Below are positions 1-6,858 of a DNA stretch of 7,035 nucleotides, in pieces. Origin of the DNA: Mycobacterium sp. (GTDB taxonomy: Bacteria > Actinomycetota > Actinomycetes > Mycobacteriales > Mycobacteriaceae); contig JAOPWF010000362.1 in NCBI GenBank assembly GCA_025965815.1, positions 1 through 7,035 on the forward strand, written 5' to 3'. The notes under the pieces are model-generated. The model saw nothing but the letters and a program-made list of their open reading frames with translations, ran no database searches and had not been told where the DNA came from. Position 1 is the first letter of the stretch. Every line of letters starts with the position of its first letter. The position numbers and the translations under genes were made by a program.

Positions 1-720
1 AGTCGCCAGATAGCCCGATACATAACTGGCGGCCAGGCCGTTGGCGCGCAGGCACGCGATCGCCAGCCGGGCGAAGTCCTGACACACCCCTTCGCGCGCC
101 GCCAAAACCTCCGCCACTCCAGTCGACACCGTGGTGGAGCCGGAGCGATACGTGAAGTCCGAGTGGATCCGTGAATCGAGGTCGCGCAACACGTCGATCA
201 ACGGACGCTCCGCCGCGAAGCTGGGCGTGGCGTACGCGCGCACCGCGTCTGTGATCTCCGGCGGCTGCAGGTCGAGGGCGAATTCCGTTGCCAGCGCGCC
301 TTCCAGCCCTACCGGGCGGGCGATCTCCCACGGCGCGCGCGCCGATCCGCCGCCGTACAGCTCGGCGGGCGGTGGGTCCACCTCGACGACGGACCCGCTG
401 GTGACGGTGAGGCTGCGGTGCCGCTGCGTGACGTGGAAGTACGAGCAGATGTTGCCGTAGACGTCGCGACTCGTCGAGCTGTCGGCCGCCTCGGGATCGA
501 TGGTCAGTTCGTGTGTGAGACAACGCTGTCGCGCCGAGTCTCTCGGCGTCAGGAAGCCGCGGCCGTACGAGCTGGTGACGACGTCGGAGTAGCGGTACAT
601 CGTCCGGTGGGTGACCTGGTAGCACCTGGTGGCTGTGTTGATTCCCGGGTCGCTTCGCTCGCCCCCGCAAGCGGGAGGTATCCCCAGCCCGCCGGATGAG
701 GCGATCGGCCCGTCCGTCAC
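1..720 (-). CDS. Transglutaminase-like cysteine protease family protein (C-terminus outside window)
   Basis: The first 240 codons of a bacterial transglutaminase-like protein (COG1305 type) are present and the rest lies beyond the left edge. Residues about 33 to 115 match the bacterial transglutaminase N-terminal beta domain, with YRYSDVVTSSYGRGFLTPRD at 42 to 61. The core begins near 170, and GVCQDFARLAI at 211 to 221 holds the predicted nucleophile Cys213. The catalytic His and Asp should lie outside the window. The chosen start is the GTG at 720, whose bases GTGA overlap the TGA stop of the upstream gene, so translational coupling is likely; no strong Shine-Dalgarno site is seen. The next in-frame start, the ATG at 600, would cut off the first strand of the N domain and is unlikely. 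Residues about 10 to 30 are encoded by a repeat-like insertion, so the true start is less certain than the gene. The protein probably works with the two upstream enzymes; substrate unknown. M. tuberculosis Rv2569c is a possible relative. Confidence 0.9.
   Translation of the reverse strand, partial: MTDGPIASSGGLGIPPACGGERSDPGINTATRCYQVTHRTMYRYSDVVTSSYGRGFLTPRDSARQRCLTHELTIDPEAADSSTSRDVYGNICSYFHVTQRHRSLTVTSGSVVEVDPPPAELYGGGSARAPWEIARPVGLEGALATEFALDLQPPEITDAVRAYATPSFAAERPLIDVLRDLDSRIHSDFTYRSGSTTVSTGVAEVLAAREGVCQDFARLAIACLRANGLAASYVSGYLAT
634..689 (-). repeat. Putative dispersed mycobacterial mini-repeat, translated in frame
   Basis: A compact GC-rich segment runs from TGTGTTGATTCCCGGG to the CCCCAGC region on the plus strand. 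It contains the perfect inverted repeat CCCGC-AA-GCGGG (664 to 675) and the partly overlapping pair GGGA-ggta-TCCC (673 to 684). Read on the minus strand it encodes IPPACGGERSDPG-like residues, which do not resemble a transglutaminase N-terminus. From memory, near-identical strings occur at many places in mycobacterial genomes and in oddly extended predicted proteins; this could not be checked here. Next to it, at 614 to 630, ACCTGGT occurs twice, 3 bases apart. The element edges are approximate. Confidence 0.5.
664..675. repeat. Short perfect inverted repeat (hairpin) inside the mini-repeat
   Basis: CCCGC and GCGGG flank a two-base AA centre; as RNA the likely form is a four-pair stem with a four-base loop. 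There is no following run of T on either strand, so it is not an intrinsic terminator. On the mRNA it would lie about 45 bases after the GTG start of the second transglutaminase gene and could influence initiation there. Confidence 0.5.
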
Positions 721-3398
721 GGCACCACTCGACGCTCGTCCGGACCCCACAACGGCTGCATCCCACCCGGTAGCGACAGGTGCGTCGCGGTGATGACGCC
801 GGACAAATCACGCAGCGCGCTGTGCATCTTGTCGAGCAGCCCGGTCAGCTCGCCGCGCCTGCCGTCGTCGCTGACCTCCTCGAGGTCGGCGGGGTCAAGG
901 CGGCGCAGCAGGGTGCTGATGTCGTCGACCAGTCGTTCGGGCCGCGACGATCCCGACGATCCGGGCAGCGTCCTGAGATTCGTCCGCAGCCGCTCGAGCT
1001 GGTAGACCAGCGACCGTGGATTCTCGGCGTCGAACAGCACCAGATCGGCCACGGCGGCAACACTAACCTTGCCCAGCGTGCGGCGCCGATAGATGACCGA
1101 AGACTCGCAGGCCACCAGCGTCGACTCGGTGATGGTCTGCTCGGAGCCGGCACTGCGGACTTCTGCCAGGGTGGCCCGCAGCAACGCCGTCAGGGCCAGT
1201 CCACGTTCGATCCGCTTGCCGATGTCCATCATCGTCCAGCCGACGTCGTGCACCATCGACTCGGCAACCACCCCGGACAGCGCCAGCATCCCGGCGAGCG
1301 TCTGCGAGTGCGCCGACGCCAGCAGGGTGTCGCCTTCGCTGCGCGACTCAGGAGGCGAATCGGCTCTGGGGGAGACCGCGCGCTCGACGCCGCCAAGGAC
1401 CATCCAGGTGTCATTCGACATCTGGTCGCGGACGGAGCGCGCCGCTAACCCGAGCCGTTCGACCGACTGGGCCAGCGAACCGGACCTGCGGCGGTCGACC
1501 GTCAACGACCACAGCGTCGTCGGCGCAACGGCAATCATTTCGGCGTAATCGCCGTCCGCTCCGGTGTCAGTTCCGGTGATCTGCCCCAGCGCGGCCAGCA
1601 GCACCGGCACACACTGACTTTCATCGGTGTCCTGGCGGTAGCGGTATTCGTGGTAACGCTCGCGGGTAACGATGAGCAGCCGGGCCAGGTTTTCCGCGCG
1701 CTCGCTGTAGCGGCCCATCCAGAACAGATCCGACAGCACGCGTGGTGAACTGATGCCGTGCGTGCCGCTCGGGGTCATCGCGGGCAGCTCCACTGCCGGT
1801 ATCGTCGGTGTCCGCTCGGCGCTCGCGCGCGCCGGTGGTCGGACCCAGATATCCTTGGCTGCAACGGTATTGAGCTTGTAGGCGGCGTTCCCCGGAGCCA
1901 GCACGTAGCCGAGGCCGCCGACCATCGGGGCGTAGCCGCCACGCTGGGAGACGGTGAACAGGCGCATGCCGACACCGGCCGAGGACAGCCCGCCGAGGTA
2001 GTGATCACTGGGCGCCGACGAGAACTGGGGCAGTTCCTGGCCGACCCACTGCCACGGTGTGGCCTCAATGCGGGCCGCCAGATCGTCGAGTTGGCGTGCT
2101 GACAGCGCGGGCCCGACGATGGCATCGCCGCCGACGGGCGGTTTGATCAGCAACGACGACAGGTGGGTCAGCAGGTGCGAGCGCTCGATGTCGATGCCGC
2201 CCCAGTAGACGGGAGCGGTCGCCAGCAGCGGGGTCTCCCCGAGCAGTAAGTCGGCAAGTTCGGGCAGAAAGCGCAGCAGCCCAGGACTTTCCAGAATGCC
2301 GCTGCCCAGGGTGTTGACGACGGTGACCGCGCCGCGGCGCTGCACCTCGACCAGTCCGACGACCCCGAGCCGGGAATCGGCGCGCAGGTCCAGCGGGTCG
2401 GCGTAGTCGGCGTCGACCCGGCGCAACACCACGTCCACCCGCTTGAGCGTGCCCAGCGACCGCATCCACAGCTTGCCGTCGCGGACCACCAGATCGGCGC
2501 TCTCCACCAGCGGGAAGCCCAGCACGCTGGCCAGATACGCCTGGTCGAACGCGGTCTCGGAGTGGATGCCGGGGCTCAGCACCACCACCACCGGTTCCTC
2601 CGCCGCTTCCGGAGCGGCGTCGATCAGCGCCAGCCGCAGCGCCTGCGCGAACGGCGAGGTGGGACGGGGCCCGATCCGCTCGTACAGATCCGGGATGGTG
2701 CGTGCGACGACGCGGCGGTCGGCGAGTGCGTAGCCGGCGCCCGACGGGGCCTGGGTCCAGTCGGCATTCACCCGGAACGAGCCGTCCGTCGCGCGGCTGA
2801 TGTCGCAGCCGTGCAGGAACAACTGGTGCCGGCCGGGAATCTCGATGCCGCGCGCGGCCCTGATGTAGCCGGGGTGCGCGAACAGCAACTGCGGCGGCAG
2901 CACCCGGCTGGTGACCGACCGCCGGGGACCGTAGAGGTCGGCCAGCACGGCGTCGAGCAGCCGGGACCGTTGCACCAGGCCCGATTCCAGCGTGTCCCAG
3001 TCGGCCGAGGAGATCAGTAGTGGCAGTGCGTCCAGGTGCCACGGCCCGGCTACCAGGACTCCGTCGCCGTTGGTGACGGCGTCGCCGTGTCCGTCGGTCT
3101 CGATGTAGGTGATGCCGTCGTTGTCGACCAGTCCGCGCACCGTTTTGCGTAGTCGGTCCAGCCCAGTGCGACCGTGCTCGCCGATGCCCTCGGCGACCTC
3201 GGTCCAGGCCGGGCGGATATCGCCTGCGGGATCGATGAATTCGTCGTATCCGGTCTGGGCGTTGCCGGACTGCGCGCCGCGCAGCTCGAACAGCGTCTCC
3301 TGGGCACGGGCGGCGCGGTACCGGTCGAGCAGATGGTCGGCGTCGCGGGTGGCGGCCGCCGGCTGGTGACCCGCGTCAGCAGGGATGGGCGCAGACAA
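717..3398 (-). CDS. Circularly permuted type 2 ATP-grasp / alpha-E domain fusion protein
   Basis: This 893-residue protein fuses two modules that many bacteria encode as separate genes (COG2308 and COG2307); M. tuberculosis Rv2567, recalled as about 884 residues, has the same layout. Residues about 90 to 525 form the circularly permuted ATP-grasp region. It contains SADWDTLESGLVQRSRLLDA (131 to 150), VVLSPGIHSETAFD (272 to 285), VVLRRVDADYADP (323 to 335) and VNTLGSGILESP (361 to 372); Arg326, Arg327, Asn362 and Glu370 are candidate nucleotide or metal ligands. Residues about 550 to 875 form the alpha-E helical domain, with FWMGRYSERAENLARLL at 559 to 575 and NPRSLVYQLERL at 793 to 804. The family is predicted to ligate a carboxylate to an amine using ATP; substrate unknown. 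No signal peptide or membrane segment is seen, so it is probably cytosolic. The TTG start at 3398 was chosen because AGGAGG lies 6 bases upstream; an upstream in-frame GTG at 3449 would add 17 residues but lacks this support. Its stop overlaps the next gene's GTG. Confidence 0.93.
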   Translation of the reverse strand: MSAPIPADAGHQPAAATRDADHLLDRYRAARAQETLFELRGAQSGNAQTGYDEFIDPAGDIRPAWTEVAEGIGEHGRTGLDRLRKTVRGLVDNDGITYIETDGHGDAVTNGDGVLVAGPWHLDALPLLISSADWDTLESGLVQRSRLLDAVLADLYGPRRSVTSRVLPPQLLFAHPGYIRAARGIEIPGRHQLFLHGCDISRATDGSFRVNADWTQAPSGAGYALADRRVVARTIPDLYERIGPRPTSPFAQALRLALIDAAPEAAEEPVVVVLSPGIHSETAFDQAYLASVLGFPLVESADLVVRDGKLWMRSLGTLKRVDVVLRRVDADYADPLDLRADSRLGVVGLVEVQRRGAVTVVNTLGSGILESPGLLRFLPELADLLLGETPLLATAPVYWGGIDIERSHLLTHLSSLLIKPPVGGDAIVGPALSARQLDDLAARIEATPWQWVGQELPQFSSAPSDHYLGGLSSAGVGMRLFTVSQRGGYAPMVGGLGYVLAPGNAAYKLNTVAAKDIWVRPPARASAERTPTIPAVELPAMTPSGTHGISSPRVLSDLFWMGRYSERAENLARLLIVTRERYHEYRYRQDTDESQCVPVLLAALGQITGTDTGADGDYAEMIAVAPTTLWSLTVDRRRSGSLAQSVERLGLAARSVRDQMSNDTWMVLGGVERAVSPRADSPPESRSEGDTLLASAHSQTLAGMLALSGVVAESMVHDVGWTMMDIGKRIERGLALTALLRATLAEVRSAGSEQTITESTLVACESSVIYRRRTLGKVSVAAVADLVLFDAENPRSLVYQLERLRTNLRTLPGSSGSSRPERLVDDISTLLRRLDPADLEEVSDDGRRGELTGLLDKMHSALRDLSGVITATHLSLPGGMQPLWGPDERRVVP

Positions 3399-3404
3399 GA
3401 CCCA

Positions 3405-3410
3405 CCTCCT
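3405..3410 (-). promoter_or_regulatory. Strong Shine-Dalgarno site deciding the TTG start of the ATP-grasp/alpha-E gene
   Basis: The minus strand reads AGGAGG, fully complementary to the anti-Shine-Dalgarno core of 16S rRNA, followed by a 6-base spacer (TGGGTC) and TTG at 3398. This is the best ribosome binding site in the window. It argues for the TTG rather than the upstream in-frame GTG at 3449. Confidence 0.8.
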
Positions 3411-3449
3411 GATTTCTCGCCAATGGACTGCGACCCTGCGGTTCGCCAC

Positions 3450-3463
3450 CCGGGTTTACCCGG
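3450..3463. repeat. Intercistronic hairpin
   Basis: CCGGGT and ACCCGG flank a TT centre in the 75-base gap between the two large genes. In RNA a five-pair G/C stem with a four-base loop is plausible. No T-run follows it, so it does not look like an intrinsic terminator. It could be an mRNA processing or stability element, or a chance palindrome. Confidence 0.35.
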
Positions 3464-3473
3464 TGACAGCCCA

Positions 3474-6400
3474 TTAATGCAGCACGGTACGCACTCGGCG
3501 CAGATCGAGATTGCCCGGAGCGCCAACGTCGGTGGATTGGCGTGCCTGCTTCTCACGGATGTCGGACATGTCAACCGCACCGGGGGTGAATCCGGTCGCC
3601 TCGAACCGTCGGCCACGTCGTGATTCGGCTTCGACGGCGTTGACCGGCGGGTTGTCGTAGGAACGTCCGCCCGGGTGTGAGACATGGTAGGTGCAGCCGC
3701 CCCGCGACATCCCGGTGGCGACATCGACGAGTTCGAAACGCAGCGGGCTGTCGACGGTGATGGTGGGGTGCAGCGCGCTCGGTGGCTGCCAGGCGCGGTA
3801 CCGCACACCGCCGACCTGGATGTCGGGATTGTCGGTGGCCAGCAGCGGCACCGGATGGCCGTTGCAGGTGACGATGTAGCGGTGCCGGTCGGCGCCGATG
3901 ATCCGCACCTGGATGCGTTCGACGGACGAGTCGACGTAGCGGGCGGTGCCGGAAAGGGCGGACTCCTCGCCGAGGACGTTCCACGGTTCGATGGCGCCCC
4001 GCAGCTCGATCTCGACGCCGTCGAACACCGCGGTACCGATGCGGGGGAACCGGAACTCGGTGAACGGGTCCAGCCAGCTGGTGTCGAAGTTGATGCCGTG
4101 TGCCCGCAGATCGGCAGCGACATCGGCGATGTCATGGATGATGAAGTGCGGCAACAGATATCGCCCGTGCAGGTTGGCGCCGTGCCGGATCAGCGGGGCG
4201 CGCAGCGGCTCATCCCAGAACCAGGCGACCAGCGAGCGCACCAGCAGCGACTGCACCATCGCCATCTGGTAGTGCGGCGGCATCTCGAAACCGCGCAGTT
4301 CGAGCAACCCGAGCCGGCCGCGGGCGCTGTCCGGGCTGTAGAGCTTGTCGATGCAGAACTCGGCGCGATGCGTGTTGCCGGTGATGTCGGTCAGTAGATG
4401 GCGCAGCGCTCGGTCGGTGACCCACGGCTGGTTGCCGCCCGCCGCGGTCACCCTGGCGATCTCGGCGAACGCGATCTCCAGCTCGTAGAGCGACTCCGAG
4501 CGGCCCTCATCGACCCGCGGCGCCTGCGAGGTGGTGCCGATGAACCGGCCGGCGAACAGATACGACAGCGACGGGTGGCGCTGCCAGTAGGTCAGCAACG
4601 ACACCAGGAGGTCGGGACGGCGCAACAGCGGCGAGTCGGCCGGCGTGATGCCACCCAAGGTGATGTGGTTGCCGCCACCGGTGCCGCCGTGCGTGCCGTC
4701 GACGTCGAAGGACTCGGTGGACAGCCGCGCCAGCCGGGCCTGTTCGTAGAGCGTCTCCAGCTGCTGCCGCTGTTCGTCGAAGCTCGATGTGGGGGCCACG
4801 TTGACCTCGATGACGCCGGGGTCCGGCGTGACGCTCATCGAGGTAAGCCGCGGGTCGGCCGGCGGTCCGTAGCCCTCGATCACCACTGGGCAGTCCGCCT
4901 TGGCCGCGGCGGTTTGCACCCGGGCGATCAGGTCGACGAAATGCTCCAGCTTCTCGGTGGGCGGCAGGTAGATGTACAAGAGGCCGGCACGGATCTCGGC
5001 GACCATCGCGGTCGTCGGCGCGGTGTCGGAGTCGTCGACCACCGCGTCGGCGTCCTCCGGGTCGACGGGCAGTGGGTCCCGTGCCGTCAGCGGATCGCCC
5101 TCGTAGGACGGTCGCGGCGGTTCCCAGCTGATCGAGTCCAGCGGCAACCGCAGTCCGGCGGGCGAACTGCCGTCGAGCAGGACGATCCGGCCACGGCGCA
5201 GCCGCCAGTCGGCACTGGCCCAACCGAGGTCGTCGTCGCGGCGGTGCAGCGGCATTACATAGGCGGCCGGCTCGGTGACCGACTCGTCGAGGCGCGCCAG
5301 CAGCGTGGCGCGGCCGTCGGCGGCGTCGCCCTCGAGATCGTCCTCGGGAGCGACCGGCTTCCCGGCCGGCATGCGCACCGCATTCGCCAGCCGGCTCAGC
5401 GGGTCCTCGTAGGCTGGGCGCACCTGTCCGGCCGGCAGCCCGAGCCCGCCGGCGATCGCGGCGAGCACCTGTTGTCCCGCGTCCGGTGCGGCCGCCACAG
5501 GCGGGGTGGCTGTACTGGACGGCCCAGCGGCTCCGGTCGGCCACGGGTCGGCCAGCAGCGCGTCGTCCGTCCACAGCGGCTCGCCGTCGGTGCGCCAGTG
5601 CAGACCAATCTGCCAGCGCGGCAACGGTTCTCCGGGATACCACTTCCCCTGGTTGCGCTGCACCAGGCCCTGCGGGGCCCACACACTCTTGAGCCGTGCC
5701 GCCAGCGCGGAGGCCCGCTGACGCTTGTGCGGCCCGTCGGCGTCGGTGATCCACTCGGGGTCGACCTGGTTGTCCACCGAGACGAAGGTGGGTTCGCCAC
5801 CCATGGTGAGACGGACGTCGCCGTCGGCAAGTCGCGCGTCGACGCGGGTGCCGAGCGCGGTGATGGCCCCCCACGCCGCCTCGGTGTAGGGCATCGTCAC
5901 CCGGGGGTCCTCGTGGAGGCGGGTGACGATGTTGGAGAAGTCCAGCGTCGTTTCGCTCGGCTCGGTGGCGCCGCTGATCGGCGCCGAGGATGCCGGATGC
6001 GGGGTGGCCGACAGCGGGATGTGGCCCTCGCCAGCGAACAGTCCCGACGTCGGGTCCAGGCCGATCCAGCCCGCGCCGGGGATGTAGACCTCGGTCCAGG
6101 CGTGCAGGTCGGTGAAGTCCGCCGCAGGCCCGGACGGTCCATCGAGCGCCTCGACGTCGGACGCCAACTGCACCAGGTAGCCGGACACGAACCGTGCGGC
6201 GAGGCCCATCTGGCGCAGGATCGACACCAGTAGCCATGCCGAGTCACGACACGAGCCGATCCCGGACTGCAAGGTGAAATCCGGTGTCTGCACACCGGGT
6301 TCCATCCGCAGGCTGTAGCCGACGTCGGCGTTCACCGCGCGGTTGAGCGCGACCAGGAAGTTGATGGTCCGGGTACCCGGTGCGACCGAGAAGTTGCGCA

Positions 6401-6845
6401 CCCAGGAATCGACGAGGCTGCCAGGCCCGGAGCCTTCCCCATCTTCGTCCACCGGACGCAGGTACGGCTTGAGATCTTCGCGAAGCGCCTTGGGGTACTC
6501 GAAGCCGGGAAATGAGCCGCTTGCGCGAAGACCACCAGGCCAGGTCTCGGCCCAGTCCTCGACGAAGAAGTCGAAGGGGTTGATGACCTTGAGGTCGGCG
6601 ATCAGTCCGACGGTGATGGTGAGGCTGCGGGCGCGGTTCGGGAAGACGAGGCGCGCCAGGAAATTGCCGAACGCGTCCTGCTGCCAGTTGATGAAGTGGT
6701 CGGCGGGTTCGACCTGCAGGGAGTACGCCTCGATCGGGGTGCGCGAATGCGGGGCGGGTCGCAGCCGCACCACATGCGGGTGTACCTCCACCAGCCGGTC
6801 GAATGTGTAGCTGGTGCGGTGCTCCAGCGCCACTTTGATACCCAT
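3474..6845 (-). CDS. Transglutaminase-like / DUF2126 (putative amidoligase) fusion protein
   Basis: This 1123-residue protein matches my memory of M. tuberculosis Rv2566 (about 1140 residues) in start, order and length. Residues 1 to about 90 are the bacterial transglutaminase N-terminal domain (VALEHRTSYTFDR near the start). The cysteine-protease-like core covers about 160 to 270 and has an intact predicted triad: Cys199 in GSCRDSAWL, His248 in DLHAWTEVY and Asp264 in GLDPTSG. Residues about 330 to 1100 are the DUF2126 (COG4196) region, proposed to be a glutamine-synthetase-like amidoligase. Notable motifs there are GGEPTF (349 to 354), IEVNVAPTSSF (679 to 689), glycine-rich GTHGGTGGGNH (717 to 727) and LELRGFEMPPH (848 to 858), with His727 and Arg851 as possible active-site residues. 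A Pro/Ala-rich linker lies near 433 to 457. No signal peptide or membrane segment is seen. The ATG at 6845 is preferred over the one at 6881, which would add 12 residues and overlap the upstream gene. Residues 102 to 113 look inserted. Substrate unknown. Confidence 0.94.
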   Translation of the reverse strand: MGIKVALEHRTSYTFDRLVEVHPHVVRLRPAPHSRTPIEAYSLQVEPADHFINWQQDAFGNFLARLVFPNRARSLTITVGLIADLKVINPFDFFVEDWAETWPGGLRASGSFPGFEYPKALREDLKPYLRPVDEDGEGSGPGSLVDSWVRNFSVAPGTRTINFLVALNRAVNADVGYSLRMEPGVQTPDFTLQSGIGSCRDSAWLLVSILRQMGLAARFVSGYLVQLASDVEALDGPSGPAADFTDLHAWTEVYIPGAGWIGLDPTSGLFAGEGHIPLSATPHPASSAPISGATEPSETTLDFSNIVTRLHEDPRVTMPYTEAAWGAITALGTRVDARLADGDVRLTMGGEPTFVSVDNQVDPEWITDADGPHKRQRASALAARLKSVWAPQGLVQRNQGKWYPGEPLPRWQIGLHWRTDGEPLWTDDALLADPWPTGAAGPSSTATPPVAAAPDAGQQVLAAIAGGLGLPAGQVRPAYEDPLSRLANAVRMPAGKPVAPEDDLEGDAADGRATLLARLDESVTEPAAYVMPLHRRDDDLGWASADWRLRRGRIVLLDGSSPAGLRLPLDSISWEPPRPSYEGDPLTARDPLPVDPEDADAVVDDSDTAPTTAMVAEIRAGLLYIYLPPTEKLEHFVDLIARVQTAAAKADCPVVIEGYGPPADPRLTSMSVTPDPGVIEVNVAPTSSFDEQRQQLETLYEQARLARLSTESFDVDGTHGGTGGGNHITLGGITPADSPLLRRPDLLVSLLTYWQRHPSLSYLFAGRFIGTTSQAPRVDEGRSESLYELEIAFAEIARVTAAGGNQPWVTDRALRHLLTDITGNTHRAEFCIDKLYSPDSARGRLGLLELRGFEMPPHYQMAMVQSLLVRSLVAWFWDEPLRAPLIRHGANLHGRYLLPHFIIHDIADVAADLRAHGINFDTSWLDPFTEFRFPRIGTAVFDGVEIELRGAIEPWNVLGEESALSGTARYVDSSVERIQVRIIGADRHRYIVTCNGHPVPLLATDNPDIQVGGVRYRAWQPPSALHPTITVDSPLRFELVDVATGMSRGGCTYHVSHPGGRSYDNPPVNAVEAESRRGRRFEATGFTPGAVDMSDIREKQARQSTDVGAPGNLDLRRVRTVLH

Positions 6846-6853
6846 AGCGCTGA

Positions 6854-6857
6854 TCCC
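6854..6857 (-). promoter_or_regulatory. Weak ribosome binding site before the ATG at 6845
   Basis: The minus strand reads GGGA followed by an 8-base spacer and ATG. It sits directly after the stop codon of the upstream membrane-protein gene. The match is partial, so coupling to the upstream gene probably contributes. It supports 6845 as the start because the site fits between the two genes. Confidence 0.4.
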
Positions 6858-6858
6858 A

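Larger units (their letters stand above)
3376..3474 (-). other. 32-codon reading frame bridging the two large genes (possible coupling ORF)
   Basis: The TAA stop of the transglutaminase-amidoligase gene overlaps an ATG as TAATG. That ATG opens a 32-codon frame ending in TGA at 3376, just inside the next gene but in a different frame from its TTG start at 3398. A ribosome that restarts there would clear the intercistronic hairpin and stop 20 bases past the TTG. The peptide (MGCHRVNPGGEPQG...) has no recognisable feature, and no dedicated ribosome binding site was identified. It may be a chance frame in GC-rich DNA. Confidence 0.2.

Noticed and set aside
131..699. Two plus-strand frames over the left end (131 to 460 and 418 to 699)
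   Set aside because: They are antisense to the second transglutaminase gene, whose minus-strand frame has the conserved N-domain and the GVCQDFAR active-site motif.
3450..3463. Intrinsic transcription terminator between the two large genes
   Set aside because: The stem is short and has no T-run on the minus-strand transcript, and the genes appear functionally linked.
3050..4135. 361-codon minus-strand frame crossing the gap between the two large genes
   Set aside because: It overlaps the conserved ends of both genes in another frame, and its Ser/Pro/Thr/Arg-rich product resembles no known family.
4398..6233. 611-codon open frame on the plus strand
   Set aside because: It lies wholly antisense to the transglutaminase-DUF2126 gene, its product is Arg/Gly/Val-rich with no recognisable motifs, and such long antisense frames are usual in GC-rich DNA.
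4507..6237. 576-codon open frame on the minus strand
   Set aside because: It is a frame-shifted shadow of the same gene, an Arg/Pro/Ala-rich product with no domain; the correct frame carries the intact catalytic motifs.
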